From positions 5,909,001-5,973,000 of the forward strand of contig NZ_CP017946.1 of the NCBI RefSeq assembly GCF_003952665.1: a stretch of 64,000 nucleotides of DNA. The letters run 5' to 3'. Every line of letters starts with the position of its first letter. The stretch's first letter is position 1. This document shows, in pieces, positions 18,592-28,506 of this stretch. Source of the stretch: Bosea sp. Tri-49 (GTDB lineage: Bacteria > Pseudomonadota > Alphaproteobacteria > Rhizobiales > Beijerinckiaceae). The translations under genes and the position numbers were made by a program. The notes below the pieces were generated by a model. That model was not told where the DNA came from. It made no database searches and worked only from the letters and a program-made list of their open reading frames with translations.

Positions 18592-18876
18592 ATGGCCGAC
18601 CACGGACACGCTGCCGACATTCCGGAGATGGACTACCCGGAGCATGAGCGCACCTATACGGGCTTCATCCACTTCGCCGAAGTCGGCACGGTGGCCTGCC
18701 TCGCAATCGTCGCTGCGCTCGCCGTCGGCGGCACCAAGCATGCCTGGGGTACCGCTATCGTGGGCACGCTGTTGACCCTGGTCGGCACCGGCGTCGGCAT
18801 CGCCGCCCCGTCGATCGGCTGGCGCGCCACGCTCGTTCCCTTCGTTCTGATGCTGCTCGCGCTCCTCCTCTACTAA
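18592..18876 (+). CDS. aa3-type cytochrome c oxidase subunit IV-like small membrane protein
   Basis: A 94-residue protein: a polar N-terminus with MDYPEHERTYTGFIHF, then three hydrophobic segments (about 36-50, 55-70 and 78-94). The early M-x-x-H-E-x-T-Y-x-G-F motif is that of the alphaproteobacterial aa3 oxidase subunit IV-like family, which in many Hyphomicrobiales sits before pntA. The ATG at 18592 follows a weak ribosome site, and an in-frame extension to 18529 is judged spurious. Only 20 bases separate it from pntAA, so they are probably cotranscribed. Confidence 0.82.
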   Translation: MADHGHAADIPEMDYPEHERTYTGFIHFAEVGTVACLAIVAALAVGGTKHAWGTAIVGTLLTLVGTGVGIAAPSIGWRATLVPFVLMLLALLLY

Positions 18877-18896
18877 GCCCGAAAGGCCTGGCCTCC

Positions 18897-20036
18897 ATGC
18901 GCATCGCTGTCCCAGCCGAAACGCAAGGGGCGGAGACCCGCGTCGCCGTGACGCCGGAAACCGTCCGCAAGTTCATTGGCCTCGGGGCCGAGATCGCAGT
19001 GGAGAAGGGGGCGGGCCTCGCCTCCGGGATTACGGATAGCGATTACGAGGCGGCCGGCGCGACAATCGCCAAGAGCGCCAAGGACGCGCTCAAGGGCGCC
19101 GACATCGTGCTGAAGGTGCGCCGCCCGGGTGAAGATGAGATCGCGGGCCTGCCGGCCGGAGCGCTCGTCGTCGGCATCATGGACCCCTATGGCAGCGAGG
19201 CGCAGGTCGAGGCGCTCGCCAAGGCCAATGTCGCGGCCTTCGCCATGGAGTTCATGCCGCGCATCACCCGCGCGCAGGTCATGGACGTTTTGTCCTCGCA
19301 GGCGAACCTCGCCGGCTATCGCGCTGTGATCGACGGCGCCGCCGAATACGGCCGCGCGCTGCCGATGATGATGACCGCGGCCGGCACCGTGCCGGCGGCG
19401 AGGATCTTCATCATGGGCGTCGGCGTCGCCGGCCTGCAGGCGATCGCCACCGCGCGTCGCATGGGCGCCATCGTCACCGCGACGGACGTGCGGCCGGCCA
19501 CCAAGGAGCAGGTCGAGTCGCTCGGCGCCAAGTTCCTGGCGGTCGAGGACGAGGAGTTCAAGCAGGCGCAGACCGCCGGCGGCTACGCCAAGGAAATGTC
19601 CAAGGAGTACCAGGCCAAGCAGGCCGAGCTGACGGCGAGCCATATCGCCAAGCAGGACATCGTCATCACCACCGCGCTGATCCCGGGCCGCCCGGCGCCG
19701 AAGCTGATCTCTGCGGCGATGGTCGAGAGCATGAAGCCCGGCTCGGTGATCATCGACCTTGCGGTCGAGCGCGGCGGCAATTGCGAGCTCGCCAGGCCAG
19801 GCGAGGTCGTGACCACGCCGAACGGGGTCAAGATCGTCGGCCATCTCAACGTGCCGGGCCGCCTGCCGGCGACCTCCTCCAGCCTTTACGCCAAGAACCT
19901 CTTCGCCTTCGTCGAGACGCTGATCGACAAGGCCGAGAAGAAGCTCGCGGTGAACTGGGATGACGAGCTGGTCAAGGCGACCTGCCTGACCAAGGATGGC
20001 GCCGTCGTCCACCCGAATTTCGTGGCCAAGGCCTGA
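18897..20036 (+). CDS. pntAA: NAD(P) transhydrogenase subunit alpha part 1 (NAD-binding domain I)
   Basis: A 379-residue soluble domain I of the proton-translocating transhydrogenase, which reduces NADP+ with NADH using the proton gradient. It opens with [19 protein letters not shown] and carries the NAD loop [18 protein letters not shown] near residue 175, and [16 protein letters not shown]. The mobile loop near 225 is expanded with [13 protein letters not shown]. The alpha subunit is split between two genes, the usual arrangement in alphaproteobacteria. It is the second gene of a four-gene run. Confidence 0.96.
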   Translation: MRIAVPAETQGAETRVAVTPETVRKFIGLGAEIAVEKGAGLASGITDSDYEAAGATIAKSAKDALKGADIVLKVRRPGEDEIAGLPAGALVVGIMDPYGSEAQVEALAKANVAAFAMEFMPRITRAQVMDVLSSQANLAGYRAVIDGAAEYGRALPMMMTAAGTVPAARIFIMGVGVAGLQAIATARRMGAIVTATDVRPATKEQVESLGAKFLAVEDEEFKQAQTAGGYAKEMSKEYQAKQAELTASHIAKQDIVITTALIPGRPAPKLISAAMVESMKPGSVIIDLAVERGGNCELARPGEVVTTPNGVKIVGHLNVPGRLPATSSSLYAKNLFAFVETLIDKAEKKLAVNWDDELVKATCLTKDGAVVHPNFVAKA

Positions 20037-20061
20037 AGCGCACAAAGGGGAGTGTCACGTC

Positions 20062-20493
20062 ATGGCTAATCCGACACCCGAACAGGCGCTCGAACAGGCC
20101 CGCTCCGCCGCGGCACTGGCGAAACAGGCAGCCGAGCTCGCCGAGAAATACGCCGAGCAGGCCGCTGCGGCGGCCGGCGCCGCGACCGGCGTCGACCCGA
20201 CGGTCTATCGCCTTGCCATCTTCGTGCTCGCCGTCTTCGTCGGCTACTACGTCGTCTGGTCGGTGACGCCGGCGCTGCACACGCCGCTGATGTCGGTCAC
20301 CAACGCGATCTCCTCGGTCATCGTCGTCGGCGCGCTGCTGGCAGTCGGTGTCCAGGCCGCGCCCGCGATGGGCGACGGGCCGCTCTGGGCCAAGGTCTTC
20401 GGCTTCATCGCGCTGATCCTGGCTTCGGTGAACATCTTCGGTGGCTTCCTCGTCACCGAGCGAATGCTCTCGATGTACAAGAAGAAGGGCTGA
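20062..20493 (+). CDS. pntAB: NAD(P) transhydrogenase subunit alpha part 2 (membrane domain)
   Basis: A 143-residue membrane piece of the alpha subunit. The first 40 residues are an alanine-rich amphipathic stretch ([20 protein letters not shown]), followed by about three to four transmembrane helices, including [20 protein letters not shown], the conserved proton-channel helix. The ATG at 20062 is preceded by AAAGGGGAG. It lies between pntAA and pntB, with 25 and 5 bases of spacing. Confidence 0.95.
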   Translation: MANPTPEQALEQARSAAALAKQAAELAEKYAEQAAAAAGAATGVDPTVYRLAIFVLAVFVGYYVVWSVTPALHTPLMSVTNAISSVIVVGALLAVGVQAAPAMGDGPLWAKVFGFIALILASVNIFGGFLVTERMLSMYKKKG

Positions 20494-20498
20494 CGCGC

Positions 20499-21905
20499 AT
20501 GGCCGCCAATCTCGCCGCCCTTCTCTACGTCGTCTCCGGCGTCCTGTTCATCATGGCCCTGCGCGGGCTGTCGCACCCGACGAGCTCGCGCCAGGGCAAC
20601 CGCTACGGCATGATCGGCATGGCGATCGCCGTGCTGACCACAGTGATCTTCTACCCGCCGGCCGGCTTCTCCGGCTGGCTGCTCGTCATCCTCGGCATCG
20701 CGATCGGCGGCGGCTTCGGCGCCTATATGGCCAAGCGCGTGCAGATGACGCAGATGCCGCAGCTCGTCGCCTTCTTCCACTCGCTTGTCGGCCTTGCGGC
20801 CGTGCTTGTGGCAGCGGCGGCGCTCTATGCGCCTGAGGCGTTCGGCATCGGCCAGGTCGGCAAGATCAAGGGCGCCAGCCTGTTCGAGATGGCGCTAGGC
20901 GTCGCCATCGGCGCGATCACCTTCACCGGCTCGATCATCGCCTTCCTCAAGCTCGACGGGCGGATGAGCGGCAAGCCGATCATGCTGCCGCAGCGCCATG
21001 GCATCAATATCGGCCTCGGCATCGCGCTTCTGGTAATGCTGTTGATCTTCCTGAAGACGGAAAGCCATCTCGTCTTCTGGCTGATCGTGCTGGTCTCCTT
21101 CGCGCTCGGCGTGCTCTTGATCATCCCGATCGGCGGCGCGGACATGCCGGTCGTCGTCTCGATGCTGAACTCCTATTCCGGCTGGGCCGCGGCGGGCATC
21201 GGCTTCACGCTCGGCAACATGGCGCTGATCATCACCGGCGCGCTCGTCGGCTCGTCCGGCGCGATCCTGTCCTACATCATGTGCAAAGCGATGAACCGGA
21301 GCTTCATCTCCGTCATCCTCGGTGGCTTTGGCGGCGATGATGCTGCGGCCGGCGCGGGCGGCGCGGTCGAGGCTCGCCCGGTCAAGCAGGGCTCGCCTGA
21401 TGATGCCGCCTACATCATGAAGAATGCCGGCAAGGTCCTGATCGTGCCGGGCTACGGCATGGCAGTGGCCCAAGCGCAGCACGCGCTGCGCGAGATGGCG
21501 GACCTGCTCAAGAAGGAGGGCGTCGAGGTGAAGTACGCCATCCATCCGGTGGCGGGCCGCATGCCTGGCCATATGAACGTGCTGCTGGCCGAGGCTAACG
21601 TTCCCTATGACGAGGTCTTCGAGCTCGAGGATATCAACTCGGAGTTCGGCCAGGCCGACGTCGCCTTCGTCATCGGCGCCAACGACGTCACCAACCCGGC
21701 TGCCAAGACCGACAAGGCTTCACCGATCTACGGCATGCCGATCCTCGACGTCGAGAAGGCCAAGACCGTGCTCTTCATCAAGCGCGGCATGGCCGCCGGC
21801 TATGCCGGGGTCGAGAACGAGCTGTTCTTCCGGCCCAACACGATGATGCTGTTCGGCGACGCCAAGAAGGTCACCGACGAGATCGTCAAGGCGATGGCGC
21901 ACTGA
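20499..21905 (+). CDS. pntB: NAD(P)(+) transhydrogenase subunit beta
   Basis: A 468-residue subunit with about eight to nine membrane helices (residues 1-270) and a C-terminal NADP-binding domain III. The dIII motif is VPGYGMAVAQAQHALREM near 310, followed by AIHPVAGRMPGHMNVLLAEA and IGANDVTNPAA. Together with the two alpha parts it forms the complete proton-pumping enzyme that supplies NADPH. A strong hairpin terminator follows 28 bases after the stop. Confidence 0.97.
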   Translation: MAANLAALLYVVSGVLFIMALRGLSHPTSSRQGNRYGMIGMAIAVLTTVIFYPPAGFSGWLLVILGIAIGGGFGAYMAKRVQMTQMPQLVAFFHSLVGLAAVLVAAAALYAPEAFGIGQVGKIKGASLFEMALGVAIGAITFTGSIIAFLKLDGRMSGKPIMLPQRHGINIGLGIALLVMLLIFLKTESHLVFWLIVLVSFALGVLLIIPIGGADMPVVVSMLNSYSGWAAAGIGFTLGNMALIITGALVGSSGAILSYIMCKAMNRSFISVILGGFGGDDAAAGAGGAVEARPVKQGSPDDAAYIMKNAGKVLIVPGYGMAVAQAQHALREMADLLKKEGVEVKYAIHPVAGRMPGHMNVLLAEANVPYDEVFELEDINSEFGQADVAFVIGANDVTNPAAKTDKASPIYGMPILDVEKAKTVLFIKRGMAAGYAGVENELFFRPNTMMLFGDAKKVTDEIVKAMAH

Positions 21906-21933
21906 GCACGGCCATCCGTCATCGGAACGTCGC

Positions 21934-21963
21934 AAAGGGCCGGCTCGATGCCGGCCCTTTTGT
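21934..21963 (+). terminator. Rho-independent terminator after pntB
   Basis: An 11-base stem, AAAGGGCCGGC with GCCGGCCCTTT, around the loop TCGAT, ends in a short T run. It closes the transhydrogenase operon. Confidence 0.8.
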
Positions 21964-21991
21964 TTCGGGCTGAGCCTGAAGGTCGTCGGTG

Positions 21992-22846
21992 ATGCGCAGG
22001 ATCCTGAAGCTTCTCGCCATTGGGGCGCTGAGTGCCTATGTCGCGGTGCTGGTGTTGCTCTATGTCCAGCAGCGCCAGCTGCTGTATCCGCGCAATCCGG
22101 CCCGCGCCGAGATCGCGAGCGCGAACTTACCCAGAGCCGAGGAGACGGAGCTGGCCACGGCCGACGGCGAGAAGCTGATCGCCTGGGTGGTGCCGCCACG
22201 CGAGGGCAAGCCGGTGTTGCTGTTCTTTCACGGCAATGCCGGCAATTTCGGCAGATCGATCCGGCAGACGCGCTTCCGGGCGCTGACGGAGGACGGGACT
22301 GGCCTGTTTGCGGTGAACTATCGCGGCTATGGCGGCTCGACCGGCACGCCCACTGAGGACGGGCTGGCGCAGGACGCACGCGCCGCCTATGCCGCGGCCG
22401 TGGCGCGATTTGGCGCTGACCGGTTGGTGGGCTATGGCGAGTCGCTCGGCACCGGCGTGGTGCTGAAGCTCGCCGCGGAGGCCCCGCTCAAGGCTGTGAT
22501 CCTCGAAGCGCCTTACCTCTCAACTGCCGCTGTGGCGCAGCAGCTTTATCCCTTCATCCCGGTTGGCCTGGTCATGCATGACCAGTTCCGTTCCGACCAA
22601 GTCATCGGCAAGGTCAAGGCGCCGCTGCTCGTGCTGCATGGCGAGCGCGACGGGGTCATTCCGTTCAGCCAGGGCGAGGCGCTATTTTCGCTTGCCAATC
22701 CGCCGAAGCGCTTCGTCCGCTTCCCGGAAGGCGATCATGAGAATTTGCCGGCACACGGCTCGGTGCCGGAAATCCGGCGTTTCCTCACCGATCTGAACAC
22801 AGGCCGCCTGGCCGGCAGCGAGACGGTGACGGCGGAGAGGCGGTAA
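21992..22846 (+). CDS. Alpha/beta hydrolase (BEM46/YfhR-like), membrane-anchored
   Basis: A 284-residue protein. One N-terminal membrane helix (LLAIGALSAYVAVLVLLYV) is followed by the motif QQRQLLYP common to this group. The hydrolase core shows FFHGNAGNFG (oxyanion), GYGESLGTG (nucleophile Ser), GERDGVIPF (acid) and GDHENL (His). It probably hydrolyses an ester at the inner membrane facing outwards; the substrate is unknown. A GTG one codon earlier (21989) is an equally possible start, with GAAGG upstream of both. Confidence 0.9.
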   Translation: MRRILKLLAIGALSAYVAVLVLLYVQQRQLLYPRNPARAEIASANLPRAEETELATADGEKLIAWVVPPREGKPVLLFFHGNAGNFGRSIRQTRFRALTEDGTGLFAVNYRGYGGSTGTPTEDGLAQDARAAYAAAVARFGADRLVGYGESLGTGVVLKLAAEAPLKAVILEAPYLSTAAVAQQLYPFIPVGLVMHDQFRSDQVIGKVKAPLLVLHGERDGVIPFSQGEALFSLANPPKRFVRFPEGDHENLPAHGSVPEIRRFLTDLNTGRLAGSETVTAERR

Positions 22847-22856
22847 ACCGAGCGGC

Positions 22857-23717
22857 TCAGAAGCGGAACATCCCGCCACCGCCGCCGAGGCGAGCTGAGC
22901 CGGCGCGGGCGATCTGGTTGTTGCCGTCGAGGCCGAGGGCGCGCTGATAGGCCTCGCTCGCCTCGGTCTTCTTGCCCTGCTTCTCGAAGGCGAAGCCGCG
23001 GCCGGCCCAGGCAGCGGCATTACGGTTGTCGACATTGAGCGCGGCGGTGAAGTCCTCGAGCGCGGAGTCGTACTTGCCGAGCGCGTTCAGGCTCTCGCCG
23101 CGGGCGATATAGGGCGGGGCGGTGTAGGGGTTGCGGTCGATCACCGAGTCGAAATCGGTGACGGCATGCTGGTGCTGGCCTTCCTTCTGGTAGACCAATC
23201 CGCGGGCATGGAAGGCCTCGGCCGCTTCCGGGTTGAGGCGGATCGCGCTGTTGAGATCGGCCAGCGCCTGCTGGCTGTTACCCTGCACGCGCAGCAGATT
23301 GGCACGAGCGATATAGGCCGGGGCGTAGTTCGGATTGGCCGTGGTCGCGCGATTGAAATCCTGCAGCGCGGCGTCGTTGCGCCCGGTCTGGCGCAGGGCC
23401 AGGCCACGATTGGTGTAGGCCGGCGCGAAATTGGAATCGATCTGCACCGCCTTGGTGAAGTCAGAGATGGCGTCGGAGTAGCGGCCGACGCGGGCATAGG
23501 CCGCGCCACGCGTATTATAGGCCTGCGGGTCGTTCGGGTTGCGGCTGACCACCTCGCTGAGCGAGCCGATATTGACGCTTGCAGCCTCAGTGTTCTCGGT
23601 CTGGAGCTCGGCGATGCCGGCGCCGGAGCCCATGCTCACCGTATCGCAGCCTGCGAGCGCGAGCGCGAGGCTCGTCGCGATCAGCCAGTTCCTGCTTGTG
23701 ACCATGTTCTTATCCAT
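22857..23717 (-). CDS. Tetratricopeptide repeat lipoprotein
   Basis: A 286-residue protein. The leader ends with a lipobox, LALAGC, at about residues 20-25, so it is a predicted lipoprotein. Six consecutive TPR units follow from about residue 63 (for example AYNTRGAAYARVGRYSDAIS, then AYTNRGLALRQTGRNDAAL), giving a superhelix for protein binding. It ends in a glycine-rich tail. It is convergent with the hydrolase gene (10 bases apart). The partner is unknown; NlpI-like scaffold roles are an analogy only. Confidence 0.92.
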   Translation of the reverse strand: MDKNMVTSRNWLIATSLALALAGCDTVSMGSGAGIAELQTENTEAASVNIGSLSEVVSRNPNDPQAYNTRGAAYARVGRYSDAISDFTKAVQIDSNFAPAYTNRGLALRQTGRNDAALQDFNRATTANPNYAPAYIARANLLRVQGNSQQALADLNSAIRLNPEAAEAFHARGLVYQKEGQHQHAVTDFDSVIDRNPYTAPPYIARGESLNALGKYDSALEDFTAALNVDNRNAAAWAGRGFAFEKQGKKTEASEAYQRALGLDGNNQIARAGSARLGGGGGMFRF

Positions 23718-23814
23718 TGCTCAAGCTCTCGCCTGCCATGCGGCACGACCGCCCCGGTGTGCCGCCCGTCCTCCAAAACGCCCAAGCCCTGACAAAGTTT
23801 GGTTAACGACCCTA

Positions 23815-23848
23815 CAAAAATGACAGCGCCCGGAGAAGCTCCGAGCGC
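23815..23848 (-). terminator. Probable rho-independent terminator of rpsU
   Basis: On the minus strand a 10-base stem (GCGCTCGGAG with CTCCGGGCGC, one U-G pair, loop CTT) begins 35 bases after the rpsU stop. It is followed by TGTCA and then five T. The separation from the T run makes it a moderate rather than strong call. Confidence 0.5.
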
Positions 23849-23882
23849 GGATGGATACCAGAGCGGTTCTGGCGCTAGCTGA

Positions 23883-24137
23883 TCAGACCGGCCGAGCGGG
23901 ACGCTCAGGGCGCTTCGGCTTCACCGGCGCGGGCAGAAGGCCCTCGCGCTGCAGTTTCTTGCGGATCAGTTTGCGAGCGCGGCGGACGGCCTCAGCCTTC
24001 TCGCGTGCCTTCTTTACGGACGGCTTCTCGTAATGGCCGCGGAGCTTCATCTCACGGAAGATGCCCTCGCGCTGCATCTTCTTCTTCAGCGCCCGCAGCG
24101 CCTGATCGACGTTGTTGTCGCGAACAAGAACCTGCAC
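23883..24137 (-). CDS. rpsU: 30S ribosomal protein bS21
   Basis: An 84-residue ribosomal protein reading (GTG)[19 protein letters not shown] and then [18 protein letters not shown], both diagnostic for bS21. The C-terminus is lysine/arginine/proline-rich. An open frame extends upstream to 24338, but family sequence starts at the GTG at 24137, which fits the usual length in alphaproteobacteria. bS21 assists initiation near the anti-Shine-Dalgarno end of 16S rRNA. Downstream there is a probable terminator. Confidence 0.93.
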   Translation of the reverse strand: MQVLVRDNNVDQALRALKKKMQREGIFREMKLRGHYEKPSVKKAREKAEAVRRARKLIRKKLQREGLLPAPVKPKRPERPARPV

Positions 24138-24306
24138 GTCGTAGTGTCCGTCGTTGTCGGTGGTCCGGAATCCGGGCGGCGACCTCTCCAGGGAAAGATC
24201 GCCGCGAAGTTGGTGCGGATACCAGAATTCCCGCGACCTGTCCACGCCGCACCGCGGCAAAGCCGCCGAAAATGCGCGGTTTTGGTAGGTTTTGGGCGTT
24301 CTCCGT

Positions 24307-25403
24307 TCAGCCGGCTTCGGGGACGACGCGGGTGACATGGCCCATCTTGCGGCCGGGCCTCGCCTCGCGCTTGCCGTAGAGATGCAGATGCGCGCCGGGT
24401 TCCGCCAGAAGTGCGCGCCAGTCCTGTGCCTGAGCGCCGATCAGGTTCTCCATGGTGACGCGCCCGCGCCGCGCCGTCGCGCCGAGCGGGAAACCACAAA
24501 CGGCGCGGACATGCTGGTGGAACTGCGAGGTCTGCGCGCCCTCGCTGGTCCAGTGTCCGGAATTGTGCACACGCGGGGCAATCTCGTTGACGACGACCTG
24601 CTCGCCGCTCTCACCCTCGACCAGGAAAAACTCGACAGCGAAGACGCCGACATATCCGAGCGCCTCGCCGATACGCCGGGCCGCCTCGATGGCTGCGTCG
24701 GCGGCGGCCGGGCTGATGCGCGCGGGCACCTGCGTCAGCGCCAGGATGTGGTCGCGATGCTCGTTCTCGCAGACGTCGAAGGCGGCGAAGGAGCCGTCGG
24801 CGGCACGGGCTGCGACGACCGAGACCTCGCGCGAAAATGTCACGAAGCCCTCGAGGATCGCTGGAAAATGACCGATCTCGTCCCAGGCCTGCGCGAGATC
24901 GACGCCTTCGGCGATCTTGACCTGTCCCTTGCCGTCATAGCCGAAGCGCCGCGTCTTGAGCACGGCGGGGCGGCCGAGCCTAGCCACGGCCTGCTCGAGG
25001 TCGGCAAGCGAATCGACCGGCTCGAACGGGGCGACCGCGAGGCCAAGCCCAGCGACGAAGCGCTTCTCGGTGAGGCGATCCTGCGTCACCGCAAGCGCCT
25101 GGGCGCCGGGATGCAGCGGGGTGCGGGCGGCGAGGAAGGCTGCGGTCGCAGCCGGCACGTTCTCGAACTCGTAGGTCACGACGTCGACTGCGTCGGCGAA
25201 GCTGGCGAGCGCCGCCTCGTCCTCATAGGCGCCGATGGTGTGGCGGGCGGCGACCTCATAGGCCGGGCTATCGGCGTCCGGCGCGAAGATGTGCACGCGC
25301 ACGCCGAGATCGGCCGCAGCCAGCGCCAGCATGCGGGCGAGCTGCCCGCCGCCGAGAATGCCGAGGATGGCGCCTGGACCGAGGCCGCGCGGATCGGGTT
25401 GGC

Positions 25404-25407
<4 letters not shown>
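24307..25407 (-). CDS. purK: 5-(carboxyamino)imidazole ribonucleotide synthase
   Basis: A 366-residue ATP-grasp enzyme that makes N5-CAIR from AIR, bicarbonate and ATP in purine synthesis. The start [18 protein letters not shown] is the PurK N-terminal fold. VTYEFENVP, the ATP-grasp motif [13 protein letters not shown] and [15 protein letters not shown] are characteristic. Its ATG overlaps the stop of purE by 4 bases, so the pair is translationally coupled. Confidence 0.97.
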
Positions 25408-25901
<494 letters not shown>

Positions 25902-26003
25902 GAAATACGCGCTTCCCGGCAGGAGGGAGGAAGCGCGCGATCTAGACCGGCCGCAGCGTCACAGGCAAGGGCCGAATCAGGATTCTTCCGGAATTCCCGT
26001 GCG

Positions 26004-26222
26004 CTAGGCGATGATGTCCGGCGTCAGCTGGTCTTCGAGGTAGGAGATGCGGTCGCGCAGATAGAGCTTGCGCTTCTTCAGGCGCTGAATCTGGATCTGG
26101 TTCACCGGGCCGAGCCGCTCAAGGGCGTCGATCGCGCTGTCGAGGTCGCGATGCTCCTCGCGCAGTCGCGCCAGCTCCGCCTCCAGGACCTCGATCTCCT
26201 CCGGGCTCAGTTCGAATCCCAT
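26004..26222 (-). CDS. YdcH/DUF465 family small protein
   Basis: A 72-residue, highly charged helical protein, nearly all coiled-coil-like (LSPEEIEVLEAELARLREEH, later LKKRKLYLRDRI). The C-terminal LKKRKLxLRDxI pattern marks DUF465. The function of these proteins is not established. A second DUF465 gene lies divergently 231 bases away at 26454. Confidence 0.87.
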   Translation of the reverse strand: MGFELSPEEIEVLEAELARLREEHRDLDSAIDALERLGPVNQIQIQRLKKRKLYLRDRISYLEDQLTPDIIA

Positions 26223-26453
26223 GAAGCCGTCTCATCATCGCCGCGATCGGGCGCGACTATGCGCAGGCACGGGCGGCGCGGCAAGGGCGCTGACCGTACA
26301 GATGCGGGCCGGCTCGCTCGCATTCACGCGCCTCGGGAAAGGTCTCGGAAGGGATCACAGAAACTCATGGTGCGGTGCACGTCTGCCCCGCAGACGTGAA
26401 GCCGGCTCTGTGTCAGAGTTGACCCTGCCAGAACGCTCATCAGGAGGATCCAG

Positions 26454-26642
26454 ATGTCGCTGCAGACACATCTCGCCGAGCTTGAACGCAAGCATCGCCA
26501 GCTCGAGGAAGCTATCGCCCAGGCGGTATTGAGCCCCTCGTCAGACGATCTCAGCGTGGCCGAGCTGAAGCGAAAGAAGCTGCTGCTGAAGGATGAGATC
26601 GAGCGGGTGCGGCTGACCATGCCGTCACCGACACTACACTAA
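26454..26642 (+). CDS. YdcH/DUF465 family small protein
   Basis: A 62-residue helical protein with an early HLAELERKHRQLEEAI and the family C-terminal motif LKRKKLLLKDEIERV. AGGAGG lies 6 to 8 bases before the ATG. It is divergent from another DUF465 gene and is followed by two hairpins, the second a strong terminator, so it is probably a monocistronic unit. Confidence 0.88.
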   Translation: MSLQTHLAELERKHRQLEEAIAQAVLSPSSDDLSVAELKRKKLLLKDEIERVRLTMPSPTLH

Positions 26643-26694
26643 AATGACAGCGGGCCGCGGCGGCCCGCATCGAACTCACGCAATATGCGGATGA

Positions 26695-26720
26695 CCGGCC
26701 CCGAAAGGGGCCGGTTTTTT
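26695..26720 (+). terminator. Rho-independent terminator after the DUF465 gene
   Basis: CCGGCCCC, loop GAAA, GGGGCCGG, then six T. A further GC hairpin without a T run (GCGGGCCG/CGGCCCGC, 26650-26668) precedes it. Confidence 0.85.
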
Positions 26721-26864
26721 GCGCGCTGGCCCGGGATATTTCGCAAGCTCGCGCGTCATGAGATGGGCTGGCACCGAGGATGGCGCCACGGGCGGCGGTG
26801 GGCAGGGACTTGGAAGCGCTCCACCGATCGTGCAAGAATCTGCCCCACCGAGAGGGACGCACCG

Positions 26865-27710
26865 TTGCCCCGTGTCGATCCACGCAACACCACCCGCTAC
26901 TGGAACGCGCCCGGCATCGATGGCCTCAGCTGCCTTCACGCCGACTTCACGACGCATGACTATGCGCCTCACCAGCACGAGGCCTTCGTCGTCGCCGTGA
27001 CGGAGAGCGGCGGCTCAGAATTCAAAAGCCGTGGGCGCAGCGACGAAGCCCGGGAGAGCGTGCTGCTGGTCTTCAATCCTGCCGAGCCTCATTCCGGCCG
27101 CATGGGCCGGAGCGAGCGCTGGCGCTATCGCTCGCTCTATCTGACGCAGCCCGCGATCGATCAGGTCACCGCCGATCTCGGGATCGCCCGGCCGGGCTAT
27201 TTTATGCGCAATGTCGTTGGTGATGCCGATCTGATCGCGGCGTTCGCGCGACTGCACCATGCCCTCGAGGATGGCCACGACCCGCTCGAAGAGCGCGAAC
27301 TCCTCGTCGACAGCTTCGGCCAACTCTTCCGCCGGCATGGCGACGGCGCCCGATCCATCCCGATCGCGCCGCGAGACGAGGCGGCGGTTTCATCGGTGGC
27401 GAGGCAGATGGCCTCGCAGCATGCCGAAAGCGGGCTCAGCCTGAGCGAGATGGGCCTCTGGGTCGACATGACCCCATTCCAGCTCATCGGCCTGTTCAAG
27501 CGTACGGTCGGCCTGACGCCTCACGCCTATCTGACCCAGATCAGGCTGAAGTCGGCGATTCGGCAGTTGAAGGCCGGCGCGCCCATCGTCGAAGCGGCGC
27601 TGGCCAGCGGCTTCTATGACCAGAGCGCGCTGACAAGGCACTTCAAGCGCTCGTTCGGAATCACACCCTTGCAGTACCAGCGGGCGGGTGCGGTCGGCGC
27701 AGCCCGCTGA
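26865..27710 (+). CDS. AraC family transcriptional regulator
   Basis: A 281-residue AraC/XylS regulator. The N-terminal cupin-like sensing domain includes DYAPHQHEAFVVAVTESG, and FNPAEPHSGR is the usual second cupin element. The C-terminal DNA-binding domain (about 185-275) has two helix-turn-helix units, ending FYDQSALTRHFKRSFGITPLQYQ. The TTG start at 26865 is inferred from GAGAGGGA 7 bases upstream; the open frame reaches back to 26685 but crosses a terminator. It lies upstream of AlaX-EamA-ArgE on the same strand and is the obvious candidate regulator of them. Confidence 0.9.
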   Translation: MPRVDPRNTTRYWNAPGIDGLSCLHADFTTHDYAPHQHEAFVVAVTESGGSEFKSRGRSDEARESVLLVFNPAEPHSGRMGRSERWRYRSLYLTQPAIDQVTADLGIARPGYFMRNVVGDADLIAAFARLHHALEDGHDPLEERELLVDSFGQLFRRHGDGARSIPIAPRDEAAVSSVARQMASQHAESGLSLSEMGLWVDMTPFQLIGLFKRTVGLTPHAYLTQIRLKSAIRQLKAGAPIVEAALASGFYDQSALTRHFKRSFGITPLQYQRAGAVGAAR

Positions 27711-27778
27711 TCGATCAATTTCCGCCAATACCGCGTTGAGCCAGATCGCCAGACTCCTCATGGAAAAGGAGTCTTCGG

Positions 27779-28498
27779 GTGACGCGCTATTTCTGCCTGG
27801 ACGAGCCGGAGGTGTTCGACCTCGAAACCGCCGTCGTGGCCGCCGAGCCGGGCCGCGTCTTGCTAGATCGATCGCCGTTCTACCCGGGCGGCGGCGGCCA
27901 GCTCGCCGACAGGGGCAAGCTGCAATGGTCGGGCGGCGAGGTCGCGCTCGCCGGCTTTGAGACGCAAGCCGACGGCGTCTGGCACCTGCTGGCTGAGCCG
28001 GTCCTGCCCTCGGGCGCCGTGGTTGCGCAGGTCGATCGTCCGTTCCGGCAGCTGATGCGCGAGCTTCATACCGATCTGCACATCGTCAATGCGCTCGTCT
28101 ATCAGGGCTTTGACGGGGCCCTCGTCACCGGCGTGCAGATGAACGATGACGGCACGGCGCGGATCGATTTCGACCTGCCGGAAGCCGACAATGAACGCCT
28201 GCGCATCCTCGAAGGCGCGATCAACGATATGATCAGGCAGGATCTGCCGGTTCGGGAAACCTATGTCACCGAGGGCGAGGCTTTCGACGAGCCCGGCCTG
28301 ATCCGCTCGCGCTCCGTCACGCCGCCGCCGACGGCCGATGGCCGGATCAGGATCGTCGAGATCGCCGGGCTCGATCGCCAGGCCTGCGGCGGCACGCATC
28401 TGGCGACGACCGGAGCGTCCAGGCCGGTGCGGATTCTCAAGATCGACAATAAGGGCCGACACAACCGGCGCCTTCGCATCGGTCTCGACGGCGCGTGA
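27779..28498 (+). CDS. AlaX-type alanyl-tRNA editing protein
   Basis: A 239-residue free-standing editing domain related to the AlaRS C-terminal region. It hydrolyses mischarged seryl- or glycyl-tRNA(Ala). The zinc site is visible as HTDLH (H-x3-H) and CGGTH (C-x3-H), and the first lobe has SPFYPGGGGQLAD. It starts at a GTG with AAGGAG upstream. Its stop overlaps a GTG of the following transporter gene (GTGA). The pairing with an exporter and a deacylase suggests handling of an unusual amino acid, which is inference. Confidence 0.9.
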   Translation: MTRYFCLDEPEVFDLETAVVAAEPGRVLLDRSPFYPGGGGQLADRGKLQWSGGEVALAGFETQADGVWHLLAEPVLPSGAVVAQVDRPFRQLMRELHTDLHIVNALVYQGFDGALVTGVQMNDDGTARIDFDLPEADNERLRILEGAINDMIRQDLPVRETYVTEGEAFDEPGLIRSRSVTPPPTADGRIRIVEIAGLDRQACGGTHLATTGASRPVRILKIDNKGRHNRRLRIGLDGA

Positions 28499-28506
28499 CT
28501 CCAGTC

